Below, one piece after another: positions 26,380 through 35,055 of a stretch of DNA of 64,000 nt. The stretch's first letter is position 1; each line of letters opens with the position of its first letter. Made by a program: the position numbers and the translations under genes. A model generated the notes under the pieces. It searched no databases, had not been told where the DNA came from, and was given only the letters and a program-made list of their open reading frames with translations. Source of the stretch: Halalkalibacter wakoensis JCM 9140 (GTDB lineage Bacteria; Bacillota; Bacilli; Bacillales; Bacillaceae_D); the NCBI RefSeq assembly GCF_000513095.1, contig NZ_BAUT01000002.1, positions 62,001 through 126,000 on the forward strand, in the 5' to 3' direction.

Positions 26380-27491
26380 TTAAGGTTTTGGAACATCCTC
26401 TACTTCACGAGTGATAGCCCAAATGAAACCTGCCAATTCTCCAGCTACTGCAGTAATTGCTTTACCACTTTCCTTTCCTTTAGAAAGTAGCCGAAAATAT
26501 TTTTTGTGAAGTCGGTTTTGTGCTTTCCAGGAGATCCCTTGTATATTCGGTGGCAATCCATTTAATCGTTTCTTTAATTCTCCTTTTACTGCAGGTTGAT
26601 ACCGATAACTCCAGGCAGACTCAACTAACAAACGTCGAACATGGCGATTCCCTGTTTTGGTGATTTCCCCTTGTTTACGTCTTTCCCCACTAGAGTATTC
26701 ACTTGGAATTAACCCCACATAAGACATCAGTTGCCTCGGTGTGGCAAAACGCTCAAAAGAACCAATTTCAGCTACTAGACTTGTGGCAGTTATAAGCGCA
26801 ATACCTCTTAATCCTTGTAAAGCTTGTATCATAGGGGCATGTACACCTTCAGTGGCTTGTATCTTTATTTCCTCATCAAATCTCTTGATTCGTTGTTGCA
26901 TCTCATGTAACTGATGGTAATATTCTTGGAAAACGATTTGTAAGGATTGATTCTCGAATTTTAGGACATCAAGCCATTCACGATACTTTTTGGTCCATTT
27001 CTTAACCCCAGTTGGTGGTTTAATATTGTTACGTAATAAGAATTTAGTTAAGCGATGTTTAGCCTTAGTTCGTCTTCCTTTGCATCTTCGCGAGCTCTAA
27101 CTAAGTCACGTAACGCCTCATCTTCTGGTGTAGGAACATAAATAGAGGTTAACTCCCCAGCTCGATATAGATGAGCAAGTCGAATAGAATCTCTGCGATC
27201 TGTTTTAATACGTTCTCCTGGTCTTTTAGGTATTAACGATGGAGCTATTACATCGCAGTGAACTCCTAAGGAAAGTAATAGTCTATATAATGGGTAACCT
27301 GTTGGACCAGCTTCATAACAGACTCGTAAAGCTGATGGTTCTCCAAGTTTTTTTAATAATTTCTTAATTGCCTCGGTTGTATGGGGAATCAAACCGTAGT
27401 ACCTTGGTTCTTCACGACCCTCTTCTGCAATAGCGACTGCAATTTTTTCTTTCGACACGTCTAAACCTACATATTTTATGGTATCCTTCAT
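26380..27491 (-). CDS. IS110-family transposase (DEDD/serine), frameshifted
   Basis: Two ORFs in different frames make one transposase of about 370 residues. N-terminal RuvC-like DEDD domain: D11 in VGLDVSKEK, E60 in CYEAGPTG, D98 and D101 in KTDRRDS. C-terminal domain with the catalytic serine segment LIPSEYSSGERRKQG (S267/S268) and ITKTGNRHVRRLL. The frame breaks at 27063-27064: adding one G (AGG-GCT) joins LRAKHRLTKFLL to the rest. Start ATG at 27491 with AAAGGAG. If the missing base is real the element is dead; if it is a sequencing error (three similar cases occur here) the element may be active. Confidence 0.85.
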
Positions 27492-27612
27492 AATGACTAG
27501 CTCCTTTCGTAATGTAGCACTGATTTTGTTTTTGTTTTTTATGTCAATAAACATTCTAACCAAATTAACCTACGATTTTACGAGTAAGGAGCTAGTTTCG
27601 TTCATGATAACT

Positions 27613-27695
27613 CGACTGTCGCCTGCGGGGTCTCACACGTGGGTCACTGCTCCCGCAGGAGTCGAGTGACTTCCGCTCCGTTTCACTAGGGGAAC
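27613..27695. repeat. Right part of the GC-rich palindromic repeat interrupted by the insertion element
   Basis: Begins CGACTGTCGCCTGCGGGG and contains GTCTCACAC, which pairs with GTGTGAG on the left side of the element, then CCCGCAGGAGTCGAGTGAC and CTTCCGCTCC. Together with 25806-25862 it forms one continuous palindromic unit. The further 230 bases up to the next gene at 27928 hold no feature I can support. Confidence 0.6.
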
Positions 27696-27927
27696 TAACG
27701 TGTCTGCATCTCCCCTTATGAAAACAACTCCTAACACGAACAGACAAATAAGGGCGCATTGGGGACTATATAGGCAAAGCGTTTTGGATTTTTTACCAAC
27801 GATATACATCTTTTAAGTGATGGAGTAAATGTAGGGTGACACATTTAAGACATAAACCTTCTTAAACTTGTACTACTTTGTTTCTTGCGGAAATAAGATG
27901 GTAGAGCAAAGGATAGGGGGGATAACT

Positions 27928-28533
27928 ATGTCAACAGGATTACTTGTCTTTTTTATTGCATCAATGGCTCTTTTTATTTGCTATTACTTAGTAATCGTTC
28001 AGAACCGCAAACAATCACAAATGTGCTTAATGATGACAGCAATGGCTGGAGGTATGACAGCCGGAGTATTATTTGGAACGATTATGGGATTATTGCTTAG
28101 AGGTGATTTTGTTCAATCGACGATCTTAGGAATTGTCGTTGGAATGACAATTGGCGCTTTTATTGGACTGCCCCATCAATTAATCACGACGATTGAGGGA
28201 ATGCTTGCTGGATTAATGGGGGGAATGATGGGTGCCATGATTGGTGAAATGTCTCCAATTGGTCAAGAAGATACACTGCTTAAGTTTTTATTTATGATCA
28301 GTTTAATTATTCTTCTGATCATCGTTCGTTTATTTCATGGTGAATCACCATCAATTGTCGTCACATTTTTAAGAAACCCATTAATTGCATTCCTTATCGT
28401 TCTTTTCGTCTTTTTAGGACTAGAAAGGATTGATACCTTTTTCCCAGAGGAACGTATTGATACAGAGAATCACCATGTATCCACATTGATTGACAACTCT
28501 TCTCTTTTGTACGATAGTAGTGATAAGAAATAG
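27928..28533 (+). CDS. Membrane protein upstream of csoR, function unknown
   Basis: A 201-residue protein with about six hydrophobic segments. The second and third are rich in Gly and Met (MAGGMTAGVLFGTIMG, GMLAGLMGGMMGAMIG), a composition often seen in metal-linked or small-molecule membrane proteins. The C-terminus is polar with His-His. Start ATG at 27928 eight bases after a GGGGGG run; longer in-frame starts lack a site. csoR starts 18 bases later, so this is probably the first gene of the csoR transcript and may be copper related, by context only. Confidence 0.65.
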   Translation: MSTGLLVFFIASMALFICYYLVIVQNRKQSQMCLMMTAMAGGMTAGVLFGTIMGLLLRGDFVQSTILGIVVGMTIGAFIGLPHQLITTIEGMLAGLMGGMMGAMIGEMSPIGQEDTLLKFLFMISLIILLIIVRLFHGESPSIVVTFLRNPLIAFLIVLFVFLGLERIDTFFPEERIDTENHHVSTLIDNSSLLYDSSDKK

Positions 28534-28551
28534 TGCTTGGAGGTGATGGCG

Positions 28552-28857
28552 TTGTCAAAGGAAATGGAGCTCAAACAGGTCGATCATCGTCATTCTCGTG
28601 AAAAGGAACAATTAATCAATCGCTTAAAACGAATTGAAGGCCAAGTTAGGGGCATTCAAAATATGGTTGAGAATGACCGCTACTGTGTGGATATATTAAT
28701 TCAAATTTCAGCTATAAATGCAGCTATGAAAAAAGTGAGTTTGCAGTTGATGGAAAATCATACAAAGCATTGCGTAACAGACGCGATTAAAAATGGTAGT
28801 GGGGACGAATCCATTGCAGAGCTAATGGATGTAATAGAAAGGTTAACAAAAACGTAA
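28552..28857 (+). CDS. csoR: Copper-sensing transcriptional repressor CsoR
   Basis: A 101-residue all-helical repressor (CsoR/RcnR family). DNA-contact basic helix NRLKRIEGQVRGIQ; Cu(I) ligands in the expected places: Cys in RYCVDIL, and His and Cys in ENHTKHCV. It represses the copper efflux genes until Cu(I) binds. TTG start chosen because GGAGG lies eight bases upstream; the ATG six bases before it is too close. Two operator-like sites downstream fit its target. Confidence 0.92.
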   Translation: MSKEMELKQVDHRHSREKEQLINRLKRIEGQVRGIQNMVENDRYCVDILIQISAINAAMKKVSLQLMENHTKHCVTDAIKNGSGDESIAELMDVIERLTKT

Positions 28858-28878
28858 AAGATTCTATCTTCTTGCTTC

Positions 28879-28907
28879 TTGTTTACCCTAGGTGGGTATG
28901 GTAAGAT
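28879..28907 (+). promoter_or_regulatory. copZ promoter with CsoR operator in the spacer
   Basis: TTGTTT (28879-28884), 17-base spacer, TAAGAT (28902-28907). The CsoR-type box TACCCTAGGTGGGTA (28884-28898) fills the spacer, matching the known B. subtilis copZA operator style (TACCC-n-GGGGTA). Repressor binding would block polymerase. Confidence 0.75.
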
Positions 28908-28940
28908 GCACGTAAGATCATAGAAAAGGTGGATGACAAT

Positions 28941-29147
28941 ATGGATAAAGCAACGATTCAAGTAAAGGGAATGTCTTGTAATCATTGTGTCTCAGCAGTA
29001 GAAGGAAGCGTAGGTAAGTTAAAAGGAGTACGTTCTGTTGAAGTGAATTTAGCAGAAGGCACAGTAATGGTTGATTACGAAGCTACTACTCTAACTCTTA
29101 ATGAAATCAAAGAAGAAATTGAAGATCAAGGGTACGATGTAGTCTAG
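28941..29147 (+). CDS. copZ: Copper chaperone CopZ
   Basis: A 68-residue heavy-metal-associated (HMA) ferredoxin-like domain with the Cu(I) site GMSCNHCV (Cys12 and Cys15 approximately). It hands Cu(I) to CopA. Size and motif are those of B. subtilis CopZ (69 residues). Start ATG with AAGGTGG eight bases upstream; an in-frame GTG overlaps that site. It has its own promoter, operator and terminator, separate from copA, unlike the B. subtilis copZA operon. Confidence 0.92.
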   Translation: MDKATIQVKGMSCNHCVSAVEGSVGKLKGVRSVEVNLAEGTVMVDYEATTLTLNEIKEEIEDQGYDVV

Positions 29148-29161
29148 TTAGTTTTATGGAT

Positions 29162-29190
29162 AACGTGTCTATTTAGGCACGTTTTATTAT
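29162..29190 (+). terminator. Terminator between copZ and copA
   Basis: Eight-base-pair stem AACGTGTC/GGCACGTT (one G-T pair), loop TATTTA, tail TTATTAT. Confidence 0.7.
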
Positions 29191-29201
29191 AGGGAAATAA
29201 A

Positions 29202-29216
29202 TACCCTATAGGGGTA
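29202..29216 (+). promoter_or_regulatory. Second CsoR-type operator, in front of copA
   Basis: TACCCTATAGGGGTA is a perfect palindromic CsoR box, 31 bases before the copA start. Its presence after the copZ terminator indicates copA is controlled by its own CsoR-regulated promoter. The promoter hexamers themselves are not clear. Confidence 0.75.
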
Positions 29217-29246
29217 TGGGGGTATTGGTTTAGAGAGGAGGAGTGA

Positions 29247-31682
29247 ATGTTGTCAAAAGTAGAAGTGACTTTTTCCATTGGGGGAATGACTTGTGCTGCC
29301 TGTTCATCTAGAGTAGAAAAAGGGATTAAACGTATGAATGGAGTTGAAGACGTTCATGTGAATTTGACAACAGAACGAGCAAAAGTGACGTTCGATTCTT
29401 CTGAAACAAATATGGGGATTCTTAAGGAAAAAGTTGAACAGTTGGGGTATGAAATAAGGCTTCAGAAGGCTGATTTTGATGTGAGAGGGATGACATGTGC
29501 TGCATGCTCAAGTAGGATTGAAAAGAAATTAAATCGTTTACCGGGAGTTCAAAATGCGACAGTGAATTTAGCTCTTGAAACAGCTACGGTTGACTATGTA
29601 GATGGAGCGATTGATATAAGCGATATGAAAGATGCTGTTAGTAAAATTGGATTTCGGTTAGAAGAAAAGAAAGAAGCAAGTATTCAAATTGATGCAAAGC
29701 AAAAAGATATGGAGACGCAACTTGGAAAGTTTCTATTTGCAGCCATTTTAACGCTCCCTCTATTTTGGTCAATGGTTACTCATTTTGAGTTTACTTCTTT
29801 TATTTGGATGCCTGATATGTTTATGAATCCATGGGTTCAGCTAGCTCTTGCAACTCCTGTACAGTTTGTTGTCGGTGCTCAATTTTATGTTGGAGCTTAT
29901 AAGGCACTTCGAAACAAAAGTGCGAATATGGATGTACTTGTTGCACTTGGGACGTCGGCTGCTTATTTTTATAGCATTTATTTAGGTTATGAAGCGATGC
30001 ATCTTGGAATTGTCATGCCAGATTTGTATTTTGAAACGTCAGCTGTCATTATTACATTAATTGTCCTTGGTAAACTATTTGAAGCAAGAGCCAAAGGAAA
30101 AACAAATCAGGCTATTCAAAAGTTACTTGGCCTTCAAGTGAAAACAGCAACTGTTCTTCGAGGCAAAGAGGCTGTTACGGTTGCACTTGAAGAAGTCCAA
30201 GTCCATGATTGGTTACTCGTAAAACCAGGGGAGAAAATTCCTGTGGATGGTGAGATAATAGAAGGACAGTCTGCTATAGACGAGTCAATGATTACAGGGG
30301 AAAGCATGCCTGTTGTGAAACAAGTCGGAGATGAAGTCATTGGATCGACGATGAATAAAAATGGATCGATTACGATGAAAGCAACCAAAGTAGGCAAAGA
30401 TACCGCGCTAGCACAAATCATTCACATTGTTGAAAATGCACAAGGGTCTAAAGCAAATATACAACGAATGACGGACAAAGTGTCAGGCATTTTTGTACCA
30501 GTTGTTGTCGTAATTGCCATCTTAACATTCTTTATATGGTATTTGCTTGTCACTCCGGGTGATTTAGGGGCCGCGTTAATCCCGACCATCTCTATTCTTG
30601 TTATTGCTTGTCCATGTGCACTGGGACTTGCGACACCAACATCCATTATGGCTGGTTCAGGTCGTGCTGCTGAACTAGGGTTGCTTTTTAAAGGTGGGGA
30701 ACATCTTGAGAATACCCAGTCGATTCAGACCGTTGTACTTGATAAAACAGGAACAGTTACAAAAGGGGAGCCTGTTGTAACAGATTTTATTCATGATGGA
30801 TCTTATGATGAAGAAACGTTATTGAAGTTAGTTGCTTCAAGCGAGAACAAATCTGAACATCCGCTTGCTCAAGCGATTGTTCAACATGCAAAAGACTCAA
30901 TGGTTTCACTACTAGAAACCGAACAATTTGAAGCGATTCCTGGGCATGGAGTTCGAGCGCAAGTGGATGGCCATATCATCATCATTGGAACAAGGAAATT
31001 ATTCCGAAATTCGCAAATTGATTTTTGCGATGCGAAATCTGAGATGCAGCGTCTTGAGAATGAAGGAAAGACAGCCATACTTATAGCTGTTAATAATGAG
31101 TATAAAGGCTTAATCGCTGTAGCTGATACAGTAAAAGAAACATCAAAACAAGCAGTAGAAAGGCTAACGAAACTAGGCCTTGAAGTGATGATGTTAACAG
31201 GTGATAACAAACGAACGGCTCATTCGATTGCCACACAAGTTGGAATTGAACACGTTATTGCAGAAGTTATTCCTGAAGAGAAAAGCGCCGTTATCAAAAA
31301 GCTTCAGCAGCAAGGAAAAAAGGTAGCGATGGTAGGAGATGGATTAAATGATGCTCCCGCACTTGCAGTAGCCGATATTGGGATGGCGATTGGCACAGGA
31401 ACGGATGTTGCCATTGAAGCGGCAGATATAACGCTTATGCGTGGCGACTTAAATAGTGTTGCAGACGCCATAATAATGAGCAGAAAAACAATGACAAATA
31501 TTAAACAAAATTTATTTTTTGCCTTTGTTTATAATACATTCGGAATTCCAATTGCAGCAATTGGGTTACTTGCTCCTTGGGTAGCAGGAGCAGCCATGGC
31601 GTTTAGTTCTGTATCGGTTGTTTTAAATGCGCTTCGGCTACAAAAAGCGAAGATTGTTCAAACAGGATTGGAGAGAGAATAA
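29247..31682 (+). CDS. copA: Cu(I)-exporting P-type ATPase CopA
   Basis: An 811-residue P1B-type ATPase. Two N-terminal HMA domains with GMTCAACSS (Cys16/19 and about Cys83/86), eight predicted TM helices, the membrane Cu site IACPCALG (about residue 455), the phosphorylation motif DKTGT (about 499), the HP motif SEHPLA, the [10 protein letters not shown] hinge and [10 protein letters not shown]. It pumps Cu(I) out of the cytoplasm. Start ATG nine bases after GAGGAGG. Operator upstream; its stop TAA overlaps the next ATG. Confidence 0.95.
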   Translation: MLSKVEVTFSIGGMTCAACSSRVEKGIKRMNGVEDVHVNLTTERAKVTFDSSETNMGILKEKVEQLGYEIRLQKADFDVRGMTCAACSSRIEKKLNRLPGVQNATVNLALETATVDYVDGAIDISDMKDAVSKIGFRLEEKKEASIQIDAKQKDMETQLGKFLFAAILTLPLFWSMVTHFEFTSFIWMPDMFMNPWVQLALATPVQFVVGAQFYVGAYKALRNKSANMDVLVALGTSAAYFYSIYLGYEAMHLGIVMPDLYFETSAVIITLIVLGKLFEARAKGKTNQAIQKLLGLQVKTATVLRGKEAVTVALEEVQVHDWLLVKPGEKIPVDGEIIEGQSAIDESMITGESMPVVKQVGDEVIGSTMNKNGSITMKATKVGKDTALAQIIHIVENAQGSKANIQRMTDKVSGIFVPVVVVIAILTFFIWYLLVTPGDLGAALIPTISILVIACPCALGLATPTSIMAGSGRAAELGLLFKGGEHLENTQSIQTVVLDKTGTVTKGEPVVTDFIHDGSYDEETLLKLVASSENKSEHPLAQAIVQHAKDSMVSLLETEQFEAIPGHGVRAQVDGHIIIIGTRKLFRNSQIDFCDAKSEMQRLENEGKTAILIAVNNEYKGLIAVADTVKETSKQAVERLTKLGLEVMMLTGDNKRTAHSIATQVGIEHVIAEVIPEEKSAVIKKLQQQGKKVAMVGDGLNDAPALAVADIGMAIGTGTDVAIEAADITLMRGDLNSVADAIIMSRKTMTNIKQNLFFAFVYNTFGIPIAAIGLLAPWVAGAAMAFSSVSVVLNALRLQKAKIVQTGLERE

Positions 31683-31828
31683 TGACGAAAACAGTTCGTC
31701 TGTGGGTGCTTTCAGCAATTGCGATCTTGCTTACTGTTATTATACTATTTCAGTTTGTACATCCGAGTGAGGTACATGAGCATGAGCATACCAAGAATCA
31801 CGAAATTTATAAGGAGAGTATTTTATGA
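31682..31828 (+). CDS. 48-residue His-rich membrane micro-protein, coupled to copA
   Basis: The ATG overlaps the copA stop (TAATG) and its own stop overlaps the ywbE start (ATGA), so it is translationally coupled on both sides. The product starts [17 protein letters not shown]: a short basic N-terminus, one TM helix (about residues 6-26), then a His/Glu-rich outside tail VHPSEVHEHEHTKNHE that looks like a metal-binding sequence. The reading frame is stop-free only over this exact interval. Inferred role: accessory factor for copper export. No family recognised. Confidence 0.65.
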   Translation: MTKTVRLWVLSAIAILLTVIILFQFVHPSEVHEHEHTKNHEIYKESIL

Positions 31829-32031
31829 CTAAGTCAGGGCAAGAACGTAAGAACATCAAACCTGGGATGGAAGTGGATATCGTCCTCAAGCAAGATCAAC
31901 GAACTGGGAAAACAACTAGAGGAATTGTGAAGGATCTACTGACTAAATCACCAAACCATCCTCATGGCATCAAAGTCCGACTTGCTGATGGTCAAGTTGG
32001 AAGAGTTGTAGAGATTATTGAAAAAAGCTGA
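31825..32031 (+). CDS. ywbE: YwbE-family protein (DUF2196)
   Basis: A 68-residue protein: IKPGMEVDIVLKQDQRTGK, then SPNHPHGIKVRLADGQVGRV, the usual YwbE beta-barrel-like signature. Function unknown; small basic proteins of this kind are widespread in Firmicutes. It is coupled to the micro-ORF upstream (ATGA overlap) with an AAGGAGAG ribosome site and followed by a strong terminator, so the copper transcript includes it. Confidence 0.85.
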   Translation: MTKSGQERKNIKPGMEVDIVLKQDQRTGKTTRGIVKDLLTKSPNHPHGIKVRLADGQVGRVVEIIEKS

Positions 32032-32054
32032 GCCGTGTTGCTCAGCTTTTTTCA
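32021..32054 (+). terminator. Terminator of the copA operon
   Basis: Stem AAAAAAGCTGAG/CTCAGCTTTTTT with an 8-base loop; overlaps the end of ywbE. Confidence 0.9.
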
Positions 32055-32207
32055 TTTTTTTATAAAAGTATTTAGTCATTCGAAATAAAATGGTTGATTG
32101 TCATTGTAATTGGATGTATGATTTTAGGATAATAAAGTAGCATTCAGGTAAAAAGAAACAAAGTCTTTCTGTTCGTTTACTTACTAGTAGAAAGTTGGTC
32201 ACTAGGA

Positions 32208-33599
32208 ATGAAACAAAAAATGCAAAGCGAGCGACTAGGAACTGAACCGATTCCGAAATTGCTAAAAAGCCTTTCCATCCCAGCTATGATTGGGATGTTT
32301 GTTATGGCGTTATACAATGTTGTAGATACCATTTTTATTTCATATGGTGTTGGAATTGATGCGGTCGCGGGAGTCACAGTTGCGTTCCCGATTATGATGA
32401 TTATGATGGCCGTTTCTGCTGCGATGGGTATCGGTGGGGCGTCTGTTATTTCAAGAAGATTAGGAGAGCGGAAAGAAGAAGAGGCCAATCATGTTTTTGG
32501 AAATATTATTTCCGTTATTTTGATTATCAGTGTGCTAGGTATTATAAGCTCCTTTACGATTTTAGAGCCTATTTTACGACTTTTTGGAGCAACACCTGAG
32601 ATTCTTGGCTATGCCTTTGACTACATGTTTCCTATTTTACTAGGAACGTTTTTCTTTTCTTTTGCGTTTGCAACAAACAATATTGTTCGCTCAGAAGGAA
32701 ATGCAAGATTTGCGATGATGACGATGATTATCCCAGCGGTCATCAATATCATTTTAGATCCGATTTTTATTTTTGGATTAAATATGGGAGTGCGGGGAGC
32801 GGCTATTGCAACAGTCATCTCACAAGCATCGGTTACTCTTATTATTTTGCACTATTTTTTAACTGGTAAAAGTACATTACAACTCCGTTTAGTAGATTTA
32901 AAACTAAAACTAACCATTTTGAAAGAAGTTATTGCAGTAGGGTTGCCTGCTTTTGCTCAGCAAGCGGCAGGAAGTGTGATGATGATTGCGATTAATACGA
33001 TGCTCATACGTTTTGGTGGCGATATGCATGTTGGGATATTTGGAATCATTCAACGGATTATTATGTTTACGGTTATGCCAATGATGGGCGTTATGCAAGG
33101 AATGCAGCCAATTGTTGGGTACAACTATGGTGCAAGAAACTTCGAGCGATTACGCGAAACGGTTATTCTTGGCTTAAAAGTAACGGTTTTTCTATCGTTT
33201 CTTATTTTTGCCCTCGTCATGGCTGTGCCTCATTGGCTCATGATGATTTTCACATCAGATCCAGAAGTGATTCAGGCAGGATCTGAGTACTTGAGAATTA
33301 TGTTCTCTGCCGTATTCTTAATTGGTGGGCAAGTGATTGGAAGTGGGTTGTACCAAGCATTAGGAAAACCAAAGCAAGCATTGATTCTTTCTTTGTCTCG
33401 TCAACTTATTTTTTTAATTCCACTTGTGTTAATTTTGCCTCATTTCATAGGGGTGTACGGTGTATTTTTAGCTTTTCCGATTTCAGACTTCTTCGCTTGT
33501 GTACTTGCATCGATCTTAATGTATCGAGATCGAGATATCTTTTTTAAAAAAGGAAAAAACACGACGGAAGAAACGATTCCTGTATCGTCAGGAACATAA
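32208..33599 (+). CDS. MATE-family multidrug/toxin efflux protein
   Basis: A 463-residue secondary transporter with 12 predicted TM helices in two halves: N-half YNVVDTIFISYGVG near residue 36, with ASVISRRLGE after; C-half GMQPIVGYNYGARN near residue 300. These are typical MATE (NorM/MepA-type) signatures for Na+- or H+-driven drug export. The ribosome site before the ATG at 32208 is weak (AGGA adjoining); an in-frame ATG four codons later is possible. The 176 bases upstream show no clear regulator. Confidence 0.85.
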   Translation: MKQKMQSERLGTEPIPKLLKSLSIPAMIGMFVMALYNVVDTIFISYGVGIDAVAGVTVAFPIMMIMMAVSAAMGIGGASVISRRLGERKEEEANHVFGNIISVILIISVLGIISSFTILEPILRLFGATPEILGYAFDYMFPILLGTFFFSFAFATNNIVRSEGNARFAMMTMIIPAVINIILDPIFIFGLNMGVRGAAIATVISQASVTLIILHYFLTGKSTLQLRLVDLKLKLTILKEVIAVGLPAFAQQAAGSVMMIAINTMLIRFGGDMHVGIFGIIQRIIMFTVMPMMGVMQGMQPIVGYNYGARNFERLRETVILGLKVTVFLSFLIFALVMAVPHWLMMIFTSDPEVIQAGSEYLRIMFSAVFLIGGQVIGSGLYQALGKPKQALILSLSRQLIFLIPLVLILPHFIGVYGVFLAFPISDFFACVLASILMYRDRDIFFKKGKNTTEETIPVSSGT

Positions 33600-33711
33600 T
33601 TGTATAAGAGAATAATGGTTTGGAAATGATGTCGATAAACTGTATTTGTAGGGGTTGACTCTTTTGAGGAGTGAACCTCTATTTTTAATCGTATGAAAGA
33701 GAGGAAAGATC

Positions 33712-34833
33712 ATGCACCAATTTAAGGAACTCGGAATTTCGCAACAGATGATAACCATTTTAAACGAAATGGACATAACTCACCCCACTCCCATACAAGA
33801 AAAGGCGATTCCTCTTATAGCCAATAAGCAAGATGTGATTGGACAAGCGCAAACAGGCACTGGTAAAACATTTGCGTTCCTTTTGCCGATTGTTGAGAGA
33901 TTGAATCCAGAATCAGAACATATTCAAGCACTCATTGTTGCCCCAACTCGAGAATTAGCCATTCAAATTACAACAGAAGCTAAGAAGCTACTTGCTTCAA
34001 TTGATGATATAAATGTTCTTGCTGTTTACGGAGGACAGGACGTTTTGCAGCAACTACATAGATTAGAGCACCAAATTCACTTGATTGTTGCGACACCGGG
34101 ACGCCTGCTAGATCATGTGCGTAGGGGCACAGTTGATTTGCATCATGTTGAGATGCTCGTGTTAGATGAAGCGGATCAAATGTTGCAGTTTGGTTTTTTA
34201 GATGAAGTAAAAGAAGTTATTCACCAAACACCGTCTACTAGACAAACGTTATTGTTTTCCGCAACGATGCCTGTAGAAGTCCATCGACTTGCAGATGAAT
34301 ATATGATTGAACCGGTTCGAATTGAGGTCGAACGAAAAAACGAAACGGTTTCAGCGATTAGCCAATTGGTGATTAAGACAACGGATCGCGCAAAACAAGC
34401 CGATTTAAAAAAAGTTATGAAGCGTGAACAACCGTTTTTAGCGATTATTTTCTGTCGGACGAAAAGACGAGCAAGTAAATTAACTGCAGCATTGAAAGAA
34501 CAGCATTATCTTGTTGATGAATTACACGGAGATTTAACGCAGGCAAAGCGAGAACAGGTGATGCAAATATTTCGAGAAGGAAAAATACAATTTTTAGTTG
34601 CTACTGATGTAGCTGCACGTGGTCTGGATGTTGAAGGAGTTACCCATGTGTTTAATTATGACATCCCCCATGATGTTGAAAGCTATATTCATCGAATCGG
34701 AAGAACAGGCCGAGCAGGGGAAGCTGGAAGAGCGATCACGTTTGTAGCGCCAAAAGATGTTCGTTACCTTGAGATGATTGAACAAGGAATTGGCCAAACG
34801 CTAAAAAGGCAAACGATCGAACGCACATCATAA
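33712..34833 (+). CDS. yfmL: DEAD-box RNA helicase (YfmL type)
   Basis: A 373-residue helicase core with no long C-terminal extension. Motifs: Q motif [10 protein letters not shown], Walker A AQTGTGKT (about 46-53), PTRELA, TPGR, DEAD in LVLDEADQM (about 148), SATMP, and [10 protein letters not shown] (about 325). Length and lack of a tail match B. subtilis YfmL (about 376), which acts in ribosome assembly and cold survival. GAGAGGAAAG ribosome site. Next to the riboswitch region but separated from it by 80 bases. Confidence 0.85.
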   Translation: MHQFKELGISQQMITILNEMDITHPTPIQEKAIPLIANKQDVIGQAQTGTGKTFAFLLPIVERLNPESEHIQALIVAPTRELAIQITTEAKKLLASIDDINVLAVYGGQDVLQQLHRLEHQIHLIVATPGRLLDHVRRGTVDLHHVEMLVLDEADQMLQFGFLDEVKEVIHQTPSTRQTLLFSATMPVEVHRLADEYMIEPVRIEVERKNETVSAISQLVIKTTDRAKQADLKKVMKREQPFLAIIFCRTKRRASKLTAALKEQHYLVDELHGDLTQAKREQVMQIFREGKIQFLVATDVAARGLDVEGVTHVFNYDIPHDVESYIHRIGRTGRAGEAGRAITFVAPKDVRYLEMIEQGIGQTLKRQTIERTS

Positions 34834-34914
34834 TGTTTGGAAGATAATCTCACTCATCACTAGCGTTTTAACGGCCTTTTTTGTATCGTATAACTAATCA
34901 ACTAAATGGTTTAA

Positions 34915-34984
34915 TTTTCGTATAACCTCGAGTAATAAGGACCGAGGGTCTCTACATGGAACCGTAAATTCCTAGCTACGAAAA
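34915..34984 (+). promoter_or_regulatory. Purine riboswitch aptamer, guanine class (C74), ON-type arrangement
   Basis: P1 is TTTTCGTA (34915-34922) with TACGAAAA (34977-34984). P2 is CCTCG/CGAGG, J2/3 is GTCTCTACA and L3 is CCGTAAA, as in purine riboswitches. The base just before the P1 3' strand, equivalent to position 74, is C (34976), the guanine-class discriminator. Unusual points: the base of P3 has U-U and A-A mismatches, and position 73 reads G instead of A. The P1 3' strand is also the 5' arm of the terminator (34975-34990), so ligand binding should prevent termination. Confidence 0.85.
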
Positions 34985-35018
34985 ATATGCGTACTTGCAT
35001 ATTTTTTGTAGCTTTTTT
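34975..35018 (+). terminator. Riboswitch-controlled terminator
   Basis: Sixteen-base-pair stem GCTACGAAAAATATGC/GCATATTTTTTGTAGC (one G-T), six-base loop, then six T. It shares ten bases with the aptamer's J3/1 and P1, so aptamer and terminator are mutually exclusive. Confidence 0.88.
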
Positions 35019-35055
35019 GTGTGTGACTAATTGATTCCTAGAGGTGATGAGAGTC

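Larger units (their letters stand above)
25863..27612 (-). mobile_element. IS110-family element, IS1111 group, with transposase and 3' noncoding RNA region
   Basis: About 1750 bp. In transposase orientation the left end is AGTTATC followed by ATGAACGAAACT, and the right end is the inverted copy AGTTTCGTTCAT followed by ATC. So 12-bp subterminal inverted repeats lie 7 and 3 bases from the tips, the arrangement I recall for IS1111-group elements. CT is present at both outer junctions (25861-25862 and 27611-27612), consistent with a dinucleotide core. Removing the element rejoins a GC-rich repeat: ..GAGCCTCCT + CGACTGTCGCCTGCGGGG... The single ORF encodes a DEDD transposase with a frameshift. 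An unusually long 3' region (500 bp) holds a candidate bridge/seeker RNA and a large hairpin. Confidence 0.8.

Noticed and set aside
27478-27669. 63-codon plus-strand ORF antisense to the transposase start
   Set aside because: Spans the element's left end into the repeat; no ribosome site; opposite to a real gene.
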